From Caldisphaera lagunensis DSM 15908 (GTDB lineage Archaea > Thermoproteota > Thermoprotei_A > Sulfolobales > Acidilobaceae), in assembly GCF_000317795.1 (NCBI RefSeq), contig NC_019791.1, positions 1,116,001-1,180,000 on the forward strand: 64,000 nt of DNA, written 5' to 3'. The notes beneath the pieces were generated by a model, which saw only the letters and a list, made by a program, of their open reading frames with translations, searched no databases and was not told where the DNA came from. The position numbers and the translations under genes were made by a program. Numbering within the stretch: position 1 is the first letter of the stretch; each line of letters starts with the position of its first letter. Below are positions 34,496 to 43,991 of this stretch, in pieces.

Positions 34496-35782
34496 ATGCC
34501 AGATTACATTGTAATAGGATCAGGTATTGTGGGTTTATCTACTGCATATCATATTTCAGAACAAGATAAGGATTCCTCTATATTAATTATAGATAAGTAT
34601 GATGGACCTGGTGCCGGAGATACATCTAAGAGTGCAGCAGCATTTAGAACAGCATTTACAAGCAAATTAAACATCCTGCTTTCTTCTTCTAGCATTGAGT
34701 TTTATTCACATTTACAAAAAAATGAAAAATTTGATTTAGGAATGAGACATGTTGGATATTTGTTTTCTTTAGATAAAAATAATTATTCGGTTTTTAAAAA
34801 AGGTTTAGAATATGCTGAAAAATTAGGAGTAGAATTTTCTGAAATTGAGAATGATTATTTACAAAATAATCTTGGAATAAAAACTGATATAGAAGGGAGT
34901 GAAGAAGCCGATATTATTGGTGCACATAACATATATAAATCTATTTTATTCAAAAATGCTGGTATTTTAGATCCGGAAAAAATAATTGATTATTATTATG
35001 GAAAGCTTAAAGATCGTAATGTCGAGTTCTCATATGGAATAGGAATAAAGGAATTTATTATTGAACCAGAAAAACCTCTTGGAATAGAAGGAGAACCTTT
35101 TGCCTGGGAAGAAATAAAGGTAAAGGGAGTTAGGCTTAACGATGGAACGATTGTAAGAGCAAATAAAAAAATAATATCTGCATTAGGAGCGTGGAGCAAT
35201 TTATATTTGAATAAAATTGGATTAGATAGCTATAGTAGGCCTAAGAAAAGACAGATATTTTCTATAAAAGCAGATAATAATGAACTAAAAAGAATATTGT
35301 ATTCTAAAGGTTTTAATGATGAAAATACTATGCCGTTTGTAATTTTACCAAAAGGTGTATATATTAGGCCTAATCCTTCAGAAAACACCTTTTGGATAGG
35401 ATTAAGTGATGAATTGGGAAGGAAAATTGAACTGGAAGATAACCCAGTTGCAGAAGAAAACTTTTATTTATATAGTATATTGCCAGTTCTATCGTTATAT
35501 TTTGATCAGTTTAAAGAAAAAAATCCATATGCATCTTGGGCAGGTCATTATGATATAAGCTTTGATGGGCAACCAATTATTTATGAGCCATATGAAAGCA
35601 ATTTAATAATTTCAGCAGGAACAAGCGGCAGCGGTATTATGAAAGGAGATTCCATTGGAAGAATAACAGCAAGCCTCGCATTAAATAAAGAATATGCGAA
35701 TCTTTTTGATAATACAGAGTTTAATGTATCATGGCTTGGTCTAGAAGGTAGACTAGTGGAAAAAGAATTGCTAATAATTTAA
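34496..35782 (+). CDS. FAD-dependent oxidoreductase, DAO family
   Basis: The N-terminal FAD-binding fold is clear in DYIVIGSGIVGLSTAYHI. It is followed by DKYDGPGAGDTSKSAAAFR and the C-terminal GTSGSGIMKGDSIGR flavin loop of the D-amino-acid oxidase/sarcosine oxidase family. The protein has 428 residues. The substrate is probably an amine or amino acid but is not determined. A G-rich Shine-Dalgarno region (GGGGGGAT) lies before the ATG. It is monocistronic. Confidence 0.85.
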   Translation: MPDYIVIGSGIVGLSTAYHISEQDKDSSILIIDKYDGPGAGDTSKSAAAFRTAFTSKLNILLSSSSIEFYSHLQKNEKFDLGMRHVGYLFSLDKNNYSVFKKGLEYAEKLGVEFSEIENDYLQNNLGIKTDIEGSEEADIIGAHNIYKSILFKNAGILDPEKIIDYYYGKLKDRNVEFSYGIGIKEFIIEPEKPLGIEGEPFAWEEIKVKGVRLNDGTIVRANKKIISALGAWSNLYLNKIGLDSYSRPKKRQIFSIKADNNELKRILYSKGFNDENTMPFVILPKGVYIRPNPSENTFWIGLSDELGRKIELEDNPVAEENFYLYSILPVLSLYFDQFKEKNPYASWAGHYDISFDGQPIIYEPYESNLIISAGTSGSGIMKGDSIGRITASLALNKEYANLFDNTEFNVSWLGLEGRLVEKELLII

Positions 35783-35840
35783 AATTTATAAAAAATTTAA
35801 AAATAGCTTATAACTTAATAATTTTTAAAAATAATGTTTT

Positions 35841-37175
35841 ATGGGAAGCAAAATGAAAAACAAAAAGAAAGTTTTACTTTTAACGACAAATAAAAAATTT
35901 ATTAAGATACCTAGCAAAAAATTGGTTTCATTTGATATATTAGAAATAAAAGATTTATACAATATGAACTTAGATCAAATAGTTAACATTCTATCCAATA
36001 TAATGGATAAGTATGATAATATAATATTACCTGGAAATATAATTTGGGATTTTAGCGATTTTAATGGAAAGATTATTAAAGGAACAGAATTCTACAATTA
36101 TTTATTTGATCTACTTAATTATGTTGAAATTGAAAAGCTAAGTCCTAAAGTTAGCGCAGATAAACTATTTCCTGAGCAAATAAAGAAAATAGTTGAAAAA
36201 AAGAAAAAAGCTTATAAAAAACCTATTTTTAAAATAAGAGATCTTAAAATCTATAAAAGATATCCAATAAGATTATTCACTGAAATTTTTCTGCATAAAG
36301 AAGAAAGAATGAATGATCTAATGAAAGTAATAAAAAGTTATATACAAGATGGAGCTGATACAATAATTTTGGGAGTTTTTCCATCAATACAATATGAATA
36401 TTTAAAGGATGTCATTCATAATATTAGAGAATTATCATCAATTCCCATCGGTTTAGATGCTAATATTGATATTTTAAAAAATTTTAAAAATGATGTAGAT
36501 ATTCTTATGAGCTTTACTATAAATAATATTTATGAAAATATAGATTGGATTTTTGATAGGGTTTCTGTATTGTTAATCAATGATATTAATCATGATATGA
36601 TTAAAAAAATTAGAGATTTAAAGAGAAAAGGTATAAAATTAATATTAGACCCAATAGCTTATCCTGCCATTTATCCTGGATTCTTTAATACATTAATCAG
36701 AGCAAAAAAGCTATCGAATTTAGGTCTTCCAATAATGATTGGAATAAATAATGTAACTGAGCTCATGGATGCAGATACAACAGGGACAAATGCATTTGCA
36801 ACTTTTTTATCGATAGAGTCTGGTGCAAGCATTATTTTAACAGGGGAGGTAAGCGTTAAAAATAGGGGATCAGTTTTTGAGGTAAAAAATGCAATAAATA
36901 TGGCTGAAGAATCAATTATACTAAAAAAACCTCCAAAAGATTTAAGTCTAAATCTTTTGGGATTAAAAGAGAAAAAATTTTTAGAAAACGATATTAAAAT
37001 ATATGGAAATAGAGATAATATATATATTGAAATTAGTGGAAAAACAAAAGAGATATCTTGCAAGGATAATTGTCCTTTATCAAAGCTATATGATTTAGAT
37101 AAGGAAGATTTAGCAAAATTGTCCATATTAATTTATAGATATTGTTCTCCATGGTCAATAATTTGGAATTGCTAA
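35841..37175 (+). CDS. Dihydropteroate-synthase-like protein
   Basis: The 444-residue protein has a poorly conserved N-terminal domain of about 140 residues and a C-terminal TIM-barrel part (GADTIILGVFPS, LILDPIAYPAIYPGF, NNVTELMDADTTGTNAF, LTGEVSVKNRGSVFEV). This resembles archaeal DHPS-related proteins (TIGR00284 type). A role in pterin or methanopterin-like cofactor synthesis has been suggested for the family but is not proven. A second ATG at 35853 is possible. It converges with surE, with a four-base overlap. Confidence 0.82.
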   Translation: MGSKMKNKKKVLLLTTNKKFIKIPSKKLVSFDILEIKDLYNMNLDQIVNILSNIMDKYDNIILPGNIIWDFSDFNGKIIKGTEFYNYLFDLLNYVEIEKLSPKVSADKLFPEQIKKIVEKKKKAYKKPIFKIRDLKIYKRYPIRLFTEIFLHKEERMNDLMKVIKSYIQDGADTIILGVFPSIQYEYLKDVIHNIRELSSIPIGLDANIDILKNFKNDVDILMSFTINNIYENIDWIFDRVSVLLINDINHDMIKKIRDLKRKGIKLILDPIAYPAIYPGFFNTLIRAKKLSNLGLPIMIGINNVTELMDADTTGTNAFATFLSIESGASIILTGEVSVKNRGSVFEVKNAINMAEESIILKKPPKDLSLNLLGLKEKKFLENDIKIYGNRDNIYIEISGKTKEISCKDNCPLSKLYDLDKEDLAKLSILIYRYCSPWSIIWNC

Positions 37176-37993
37176 GCTAAAATTAAATTTTCTATACCTT
37201 TTATTCTGTTTTCTATCTTGTTAAATGCCTTAACATATGAAATAGCTTCTGGGATACATCTTACACATAATGGACTTAATGAAATATATCCTTTCTTAAC
37301 CATCGCAACGTCACTCTCTTCTTCTCCCCCAGCATATGCCTCTTCTAAGTTATCAGTTTTCCAACCCATAACTTGATAGACATCATCTTTTGAATCAAGT
37401 TTGACATCCATATTAGAAAGCCAAGACATTTTTGTTACCTTAAATCCAATTGGTTTTATACTTGGGAAATTAATATTAATCAAGTCTATTTTTTCTTCTC
37501 TAAATATATCTAACATTATTTTAGAGATTTCGGCTGTGATTTTTGCTGCCTTTTTCAATAAAATATCTTGTTCCCTTGTTTTTATGCCTCTTAAAACGGC
37601 AAAGCTAGCTGCTATAGCTTTATAGCCTAACAAAATCCCCTCTAATGCACCGCCTATTGTGCCGCTCGTGAAGAAATCCATTAAGCCCATGTTTGGTCCA
37701 ATGTTTATGCCTGAAACTATAATATCAGGTTTTACGTCCTTCAAAAGATACCTCAAACCAATTGCAACAGCATCTGCTGGTTTTCCATCAACACACCATG
37801 ATTCCTTTGCGTTTTTTACATAACACTTTTCTACTTTTACATAAAATGAGTGCGATTTTCCTGCTCCAGATACCTGATTTTTTGGAGCAACAACATATAC
37901 ATCAAAGCCCTGTTTGCTTAATTCCTCGATTAAATAGTTTATTCCAGGGCTATTGATTCCATCATCATTAGTTATCAATATTGATCCTAGCAT
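37172..37993 (-). CDS. surE: 5'/3'-nucleotidase SurE
   Basis: This is the SurE family phosphatase, 273 residues. The metal-binding ILITNDDGINSPG opens the protein, and VAPKNQVSGAG, CVDGKPADAV and DIIVSGINIGPNMG follow, with all acidic ligands and the asparagine present. It hydrolyses nucleoside monophosphates with a divalent metal. The ATG lies at the front of the conserved region, so the start is secure. Confidence 0.94.
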   Translation of the reverse strand: MLGSILITNDDGINSPGINYLIEELSKQGFDVYVVAPKNQVSGAGKSHSFYVKVEKCYVKNAKESWCVDGKPADAVAIGLRYLLKDVKPDIIVSGINIGPNMGLMDFFTSGTIGGALEGILLGYKAIAASFAVLRGIKTREQDILLKKAAKITAEISKIMLDIFREEKIDLININFPSIKPIGFKVTKMSWLSNMDVKLDSKDDVYQVMGWKTDNLEEAYAGGEEESDVAMVKKGYISLSPLCVRCIPEAISYVKAFNKIENRIKGIENLILA

Positions 37994-38253
37994 TTCTCAT
38001 TACCTTTCTTAGATTAGCAATAAATATTAGAAGTCCCACTCTTTTATAGTTTACTATATTGTATATATAGTTCATCTTTAAGCATGATATTATTTTACAA
38101 GTTATATCCTACATTAAAAATTTAAATTTATTAGTATTAATAATATAAAATTATAATTTTTATCCAAGAAGTAATTAATTATAAAATTGTTTAATATAAA
38201 TGATTAGTTAAAAATATTAGTTTCAATTAACAAATAAAAAACAGGCGATCAAG

Positions 38254-38607
38254 TTGAACGAGCACAAAGAACCTTTTTTATTCAAAAGTTACGAAAGAAT
38301 AATAGGTATCGCTCATGATGTTAATGAGTTAAAAAGCGAAATGGAAAGGCTTTCTAAAGTTGATCCAGGGGCAGTTAACTATCATCTAAAAGAAAAGCAC
38401 ATTGTAAATTGGTTGAATTATATAGGAGAAGGGGAGCTAGCTAAGAAGCTTGAAAATGTAACGGATGTAAATGATGCTTTAGTATTGCTTAAAGAAGAAA
38501 AGTCTGCAAAGACGGAAAAGCCGTTATCAGAAACTCAAGGGCATGAACCTATAAAACAAAAAAGAAGGGGAGGAGGGAGAAGAAAGAAATCACAAAGCAA
38601 TATCTAA
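38254..38607 (+). CDS. Small protein with basic tail (DUF5752-like)
   Basis: The 117-residue protein has a folded N-terminal 85 residues (FKSYERIIGIAHDVNELKSE, VNYHLKEKHIVNWLNYIGEG) that faintly resemble DUF5752. The C-terminal tail is rich in lysine and arginine (KQKRRGGGRRKK), suggesting nucleic-acid contact. The start is TTG 38254 after a weak purine-rich signal. The 260 bases upstream to surE are AT-rich with no other gene. Function is unknown. Confidence 0.65.
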   Translation: MNEHKEPFLFKSYERIIGIAHDVNELKSEMERLSKVDPGAVNYHLKEKHIVNWLNYIGEGELAKKLENVTDVNDALVLLKEEKSAKTEKPLSETQGHEPIKQKRRGGGRRKKSQSNI

Positions 38608-38815
38608 TATATTTTAAAAAATAATTTATATAATTCTTTTTAATCTAAATGTAAATTAACTATGATCTCTAAACAATATACAAACTTTTTCCTCATATTT
38701 GAGTTTTAGCCAAATACTATTAATAAACCCAAATGATAATTATTTAATATATTTATGCCTAATTTTAAAAAATATTTTTATTCTCAAATTAATAGATAAA
38801 TTATAAGGGATAAAA

Positions 38816-39829
38816 TTGGTTAATTTTAGTAAGGAAGTTGAGGAGATGCTTTCTTTATATGATTCCTTTCCAAAACAAATAGAAGCTGGATATAAAAAAG
38901 GAACTAGCTTAGAGAATCTAGACAAAAAATTTAAGGGGATTATATTATCTGGTATGGGAGGAAGCGGTGTAACAGGAGATTATATAAAGACTTTGGGATT
39001 AAATTCAAAGATAGATATACCTATTGAAGTGGTTAAAGGGGATAGCCTTCCAAGCTGGGTTAATAAAGATTACTTGGTTATAGCCATTAGCTATTCTGGA
39101 AATACCCATGAGACCCTATCATGTGCAAGACAAGCATACAGTTTAGGAGCTGAAGTAATAGCAATAACAAGTGGAGGAAAACTTGAAGAATTAGCCAAAC
39201 AAAAAGGTTCACAAATTGTTTCAATAAGTAAGAATTATTATCCTAGGACTGCAATTGCAGAGCTTGTTTCTTCAACATTAGGGGCTTTAAAATCTCAAAA
39301 TATAAATATTATAAATGATAATGAAATAAATGATGCTATAGAAACGTTAAAAGGGACATCTAGAGGGGAAGGATTAAACATAGCCAACAGCATTTCTGAT
39401 AAGGACTTATACATAATTTCAGGTTGTGGACCATATGAACTATTAGCGAACAGGTGGAGACAAGAATTCAGTGAAAACGCTAAAGCAGTTGTAAAATCTG
39501 AAGTATATCCTGAGTCAGCTCATAATGATATAGTTGTATGGCAAGTTGATCAAAAATATAAGCCTGCTTTTATAATGTTTGAGGCCGATAAAGATAATAG
39601 CTTATGTTCTATTCTTACTAATCTATTAGAAAATATCTATAAAAAACAAGGCTCTACTCTGATAAAGATAAAACCAAGGGGAAATAATTTGTTCTCAAAG
39701 CTCATCCAGGGGACATTATTAGCAGGTTACGTATCTACATACTTAGCAATGAGGAAAGGCATTAATCCAACAGACACATCTATAACTGGAGAATATAAGA
39801 AGGCTCTAGAAAAAGAAAATTTAGTCTAA
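38816..39829 (+). CDS. Bifunctional phosphoglucose/phosphomannose isomerase
   Basis: This is a two-SIS-domain protein of 337 residues. ILSGMGGSGVTGDYI and VIAISYSGNTHETLS belong to the first sugar-phosphate binding domain, and EVYPESAHNDIVVWQ contains the catalytic residues of the crenarchaeal PGI/PMI family. It interconverts fructose 6-phosphate with glucose 6-phosphate and mannose 6-phosphate. The start is TTG 38816. With TIM and FBP aldolase/phosphatase (53.8-55.8 kb) it covers steps of gluconeogenesis. Confidence 0.93.
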   Translation: MVNFSKEVEEMLSLYDSFPKQIEAGYKKGTSLENLDKKFKGIILSGMGGSGVTGDYIKTLGLNSKIDIPIEVVKGDSLPSWVNKDYLVIAISYSGNTHETLSCARQAYSLGAEVIAITSGGKLEELAKQKGSQIVSISKNYYPRTAIAELVSSTLGALKSQNINIINDNEINDAIETLKGTSRGEGLNIANSISDKDLYIISGCGPYELLANRWRQEFSENAKAVVKSEVYPESAHNDIVVWQVDQKYKPAFIMFEADKDNSLCSILTNLLENIYKKQGSTLIKIKPRGNNLFSKLIQGTLLAGYVSTYLAMRKGINPTDTSITGEYKKALEKENLV

Positions 39830-39906
39830 ATTTTTAAAAATATTAATCTATCAAATATTCAATTTCTAATATAAAAAATATATTAATCTTAATTATTATT
39901 TTAACC

Positions 39907-41529
39907 ATGGTGTATAACGTAGTGGAAAAAACAAGGAATGAAGAAAGCCAAGGCCTATATCAATATAAAGCAATGATTTTAGATAGCGTCCATGGTTTCA
40001 TTCCTATTAATGCAGGAGAATATTGGATATTACAAACACCTTTTATGAGAAGGTTACATAATATTAAACAACTTGGCGCAAATTATTTGGTTTTTCCATC
40101 GGCAAAGCATACAAGACTTGAGCACTCTCTTGGAAGCATGCATATTGCATCTAGAATAGCTAATAAAATTTTAAGCTACGCCTTATCAGAAAACAATTCA
40201 AAGCTTTGTGCAGCATTATTTACAACATGTAATGAGAAAGCATATAACAGTTTTATACAGGTAGCAAGACTAGCAGGTCTTTTGCATGATCTTGGGCATT
40301 TGGCATTTAGCCATATGATTGAGTCTGGAATAAAGAATATTATTATGTATTCCAACGAAGATAAAAATATAAATAAAGTAGTTTCTGAAAAGCTCAGAGA
40401 CATATTATCATTGCTTGTAGAGAGAGGAGGAAAGATTCATGAATTTTATACATATTATTTCATAAAACGTTTATCAAAGATGGCAGAAGAATCGGATTTT
40501 GACATGTTAGATTTGTCAATAATTGCTGCTTCCTCATCTCTATTTGGTGAAAATAATTGCAAGGCATTGCAAGAGTTAAAGCTTACATGTGATGCAGGTC
40601 AAATAGTTAAAAGTATCATTTCCAATGAAATAGTTGATGCAGATAGGTTAGATTACCTTCAAAGAGACGCTCTTACCTCAGGTATAGTTTATGGAAATAT
40701 TGATATTGATAGGCTCATATATGGAATTAAGCCTGCTCTAGATGGAGATAAGCCTTATATTACTTTAGATATGAAAAGCATGCCTACGCTTGAAGATATA
40801 TTTGATGCTAGATATAAAATGTACAAATCAGTATATTTCCATCATAAATCTATTGCTATAAATAAGTCTGTCGAAAGATTTGTAAATGGCTTAGCTGATG
40901 AGTGGGATAATGTAAAGCTAGACCTTTACAAGGATCTTGATATTGCCGATTTTCTTAACCCAATAAAATTATCAAACGCTATAGCAAACGATGATTATTA
41001 CTTTGATGATAATGAAATGGATGTTATGATAAAAACTTCATCAATAAAGGGATCTAATCTATTAAAAAGATGGGCTTTAAGTTTATTAAATAGAAGGGAA
41101 TTATTACCCTTGTCTGTATTCAAAAGGCCAGAACAAGTAATGATATTAGCATCACAAGTATTAGAAAAATTGCACAAAAAATCTACTAGTGATAATATAA
41201 GAAGGCTTGTAAAAGAAATAGATAGGGAAAGGATTAATGATTTTATTAGACGTAAATCAAACGATACAATTAAGGTAGATTATTATGATGAAGAAATAAT
41301 AAGTGAAGAAAAAATAATGAAAGTAATCCCAAACATATTTAACTGGAAGGAATCCATGTATATACGAAGCTTAGTTCAAATTGGCTCAATACCTGTATTT
41401 TTAATCTATGTCTACTCCGATGATGAGAACCAACACATAAAATTAAGAGAAAATATAAATGATATAAGGAATTCTATATCTAATGAAATTATATCGATTT
41501 TTGAAGAGAAGGCTAAAGATATAGAATAA
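39907..41529 (+). CDS. HD-domain phosphohydrolase (SAMHD1/dGTPase-like)
   Basis: This is a 540-residue COG1078-type protein. DSVHGFIPI, RRLHNIKQLGANYLVFPSA, HTRLEHSLG, the metal-binding LLHDLGHLAFSH and the distant aspartate in VDADRLDYLQRDAL are all present. Family members hydrolyse dNTPs or related nucleotides. Here the substrate is unproven. The ATG has no Shine-Dalgarno sequence and may be leaderless. The C-terminal 180 residues are poorly conserved. Confidence 0.88.
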   Translation: MVYNVVEKTRNEESQGLYQYKAMILDSVHGFIPINAGEYWILQTPFMRRLHNIKQLGANYLVFPSAKHTRLEHSLGSMHIASRIANKILSYALSENNSKLCAALFTTCNEKAYNSFIQVARLAGLLHDLGHLAFSHMIESGIKNIIMYSNEDKNINKVVSEKLRDILSLLVERGGKIHEFYTYYFIKRLSKMAEESDFDMLDLSIIAASSSLFGENNCKALQELKLTCDAGQIVKSIISNEIVDADRLDYLQRDALTSGIVYGNIDIDRLIYGIKPALDGDKPYITLDMKSMPTLEDIFDARYKMYKSVYFHHKSIAINKSVERFVNGLADEWDNVKLDLYKDLDIADFLNPIKLSNAIANDDYYFDDNEMDVMIKTSSIKGSNLLKRWALSLLNRRELLPLSVFKRPEQVMILASQVLEKLHKKSTSDNIRRLVKEIDRERINDFIRRKSNDTIKVDYYDEEIISEEKIMKVIPNIFNWKESMYIRSLVQIGSIPVFLIYVYSDDENQHIKLRENINDIRNSISNEIISIFEEKAKDIE

Positions 41530-41630
41530 ATAAGTTTAACAAGATGATTGTTATAGCAAATGAAAGCATTGCTAGTAGGAGGGAGTTATTTTAAAAACTA
41601 GTTTCAATTAAAATTTTATAAATTACCCAT

Positions 41631-42365
41631 TTAAGGACTAGGATTTCTGTAAATTAATTCAATAGCAGAATTTAATGTATACTCATTAGGAACTATTACA
41701 TTAAGAAATGGACAGCGATCTTTTACCTCCTTTAAAGTTGATGGACCTATAGCTATTACATTAATATTTGTATATCTTATGTAATCACAAAATGCCTTAG
41801 CAATAAGTGGAGAGCTTAATATAATATAATCAATATTTTTATTTTCATGTAAATAATTATTTACTTGACTTAATCTTTCACTATTAACTATTTCATCATA
41901 TATGCTTACTTCAATGAATTTTTTATTATTCTTCTCTAATATTTCATTAATATCCTTTACTCCTTGGCTTGATCTTGCAAGAATAATGCAATCTGTTCTT
42001 ATCTTAATTAGCTCATTTGCTAATTCCTTTCCAGTATAACTTTTTGGCATCAAATCTACATCCTTATATAAATATTTTTTAACAGATTTAGCAGTTTCTG
42101 GACCTACAACGCCAAGCTTCTTACTTTGAATTTCATTAATTATAGAATCAAGAATATTATTGTCCTTTGCATCATCGACAAGAATTCTAGGCCCTCTTGG
42201 ACTTGTAAAAACTATCCAATCGCATTTCTTTAATTTTTCATAAAATATTTTTGAAGAACCATTTATTGGAATTATATCTATTATGGGAACAAAGAGTATA
42301 TCAACCTTATCTTCAATATGCTTAGGATAATCGGGGCCAAAATATAAAATTAACTTTTTTTCCAC
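41631..42365 (-). CDS. hemD: Uroporphyrinogen-III synthase HemD
   Basis: The protein has 244 residues with the two-lobed HemD pattern: DWIVFTSPRGPRIL in the first lobe, LGVVGPETAKSVKK at the hinge, then ILARSSQGVKDI and YIILSSPLIAKAF. It closes hydroxymethylbilane to uroporphyrinogen III. Sequence identity within this family is always low, so operon context supports the call. The start is GTG 42365, overlapping the end of cobA by 16 bases. It is the last gene of the hem operon. Confidence 0.88.
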   Translation of the reverse strand: MEKKLILYFGPDYPKHIEDKVDILFVPIIDIIPINGSSKIFYEKLKKCDWIVFTSPRGPRILVDDAKDNNILDSIINEIQSKKLGVVGPETAKSVKKYLYKDVDLMPKSYTGKELANELIKIRTDCIILARSSQGVKDINEILEKNNKKFIEVSIYDEIVNSERLSQVNNYLHENKNIDYIILSSPLIAKAFCDYIRYTNINVIAIGPSTLKEVKDRCPFLNVIVPNEYTLNSAIELIYRNPSP

Positions 42366-43090
42366 AATTTATCCCTCATGTTTACAATTTTACCAATAAT
42401 TATAATTGCTGGATTTTCTAAATGTAAATTCTCATAATTATCTAATATTTCTTTAATTGTTCCAACAAATACTCTTTGAGAATCTGTTGTTGCATTCATT
42501 ACTATAGCACATTTTTCATCATAACCTTTTACTCTAGCTATTGTTTCTAAATTTTCTTTTATTGTTGAGATCCCCATTAGTATTACAATAGTGTTACTTG
42601 CTTTAGCTATTTCTTCTAATTTAACATTTGAGATTTTCTTTTCTTCTGCTTCTTTACCTGTTATTACAGAAAAACTTGATGATATATTTCTATTTGTTAA
42701 CGGTATTCCAGCATATACTGCTGCCCCAATAAATGAAGGAATTCCAGGTACAACTTCACATAAAATCCCCTTTTCAATAACATAACTGCATTCTTCCTCT
42801 CCTCTACCAAAAATATAAGGATCCCCACCTTTCAATCTAACAACTGTTTTTCCTTCCATTGCTTTATTTACTAACATTTCATTTATTTTCTCCTGTTCCA
42901 TTTCATGTTTTCCTGGAGATTTTCCAACATATATTAGTTCACAATCACTTTTACAATATTCTAATAATTTTTTTGAAACAAGTCTGTCATAAATTAAAAC
43001 ATCTGCATTTTTTATTAAGTTTAATGCTTTAACAGTTATTAATTCTGGGTCTCCTGGACCTGCCCCAACAATAAAAACTTTCCCATTCAA
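42350..43090 (-). CDS. cobA: Uroporphyrinogen-III C-methyltransferase (SUMT)
   Basis: This is a 246-residue tetrapyrrole methylase. VFIVGAGPGDPELITVKAL binds SAM, VVRLKGGDPYIFGRGEEE is the SUMT signature, and VPGIPSFIGAAVYAGIPLT follows. It makes precorrin-2, the branch point to siroheme, siroheme-derived haem and corrinoids. The start is TTG 43090, immediately after the hemC stop. It sits between hemC and hemD, so haem and siroheme synthesis are likely coupled. Confidence 0.95.
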   Translation of the reverse strand: MNGKVFIVGAGPGDPELITVKALNLIKNADVLIYDRLVSKKLLEYCKSDCELIYVGKSPGKHEMEQEKINEMLVNKAMEGKTVVRLKGGDPYIFGRGEEECSYVIEKGILCEVVPGIPSFIGAAVYAGIPLTNRNISSSFSVITGKEAEEKKISNVKLEEIAKASNTIVILMGISTIKENLETIARVKGYDEKCAIVMNATTDSQRVFVGTIKEILDNYENLHLENPAIIIIGKIVNMRDKLWKKS

Positions 43091-43091
43091 T

Positions 43092-43991
43092 TTACTTTAA
43101 CACCTTATCTAACATGCTATACACATATTGACCGGCTTTCTTTCCTAGCTTTTTAGCATTATTTAATTCGTCTTTAAATCTAATTATATCCATAAAACTA
43201 CCATCATATGATGCTAAGCCTACAATCATCATAATTTTATTTTGATTTATTATAGATACTGCACCAATAGGTGTGTTGCAATTTGCCTTAGCTTCATTTA
43301 AAAACTCTCTTTCAGCAACTGCCATATAATATGTATTTTTATCGGTATATTTTGAAATTTCCTTAACTATTGAATTGTCTTTAATTCCAACAACAGCTAT
43401 AATGCCTTGTCCTGGCTCAGGAGGAAATAATTCTAAAGGAATTAGCAATCTATTTATATTAAAATTAAGTCTTCTAATACCTGCTTCGGCCAATATTATA
43501 AAATCATATTCGTTATTTTCAAGTTTTTTTATCCTTGTATCTATATTTCCTCTCAATGGCTTTATTATTACTTTATCATTATAATGCATTAAAAACGATT
43601 TCCTTCTAATGCTAGATGTTCCCACTATGGAATTCTCCTTAATTTCCATTATATCGTTTACTTTATATTTAGAAAATACCAAAGAATCATTAGGTATTTC
43701 TCTTGGTAAAACCATTATTATATCAAGTCTCGGATCTATATCTTTAGGTAAATCCTTCATGCTATGGATTGCTAAATCAGCTTCTCCGTTAAGTACAGCA
43801 TTGTTTACTTCCTTTTCAAACAAACCTTTTTCTCCTATTTCATATAAGGGTTTGTCTAATATGAGATCTCCTTTAGTTTTAACTATTTTTTTCTCTATAT
43901 TCACATTTAAAAAATTTTTTATATAATTTTCAAATAAATCAGCTTGCTTTAGACTTAACTTACTCCCTCTTGTTGAAATAACTAATTTCAA
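43092..43991 (-). CDS. hemC: Porphobilinogen deaminase HemC
   Basis: The 299-residue protein starts KLVISTRGSKLSLKQADLF. It has the basic substrate-binding GTSSIRRKSF, and the cysteine in NEAKANCNTPIGAVS holds the dipyrromethane cofactor. It polymerises four porphobilinogens to hydroxymethylbilane. The TTG start directly abuts the hemL stop after GGGGATGTGA. hemA and hemB are not in the window. Confidence 0.96.
   Translation of the reverse strand: MKLVISTRGSKLSLKQADLFENYIKNFLNVNIEKKIVKTKGDLILDKPLYEIGEKGLFEKEVNNAVLNGEADLAIHSMKDLPKDIDPRLDIIMVLPREIPNDSLVFSKYKVNDIMEIKENSIVGTSSIRRKSFLMHYNDKVIIKPLRGNIDTRIKKLENNEYDFIILAEAGIRRLNFNINRLLIPLELFPPEPGQGIIAVVGIKDNSIVKEISKYTDKNTYYMAVAEREFLNEAKANCNTPIGAVSIINQNKIMMIVGLASYDGSFMDIIRFKDELNNAKKLGKKAGQYVYSMLDKVLK

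Noticed and set aside
41570-41611. Mini-frame ATGAAAGCATTG... of 13 codons after the HD gene
   Set aside because: It is too short to support, although the peptide start resembles a Rossmann N-terminus. Probably chance.
38218-41611. TAGTTTCAATTAA occurring at 38218 and 41599, considered as CRISPR-like repeat or attachment site
   Set aside because: There are only two copies 3.4 kb apart, with no spacer structure. An AT-rich 13-mer can recur by chance.
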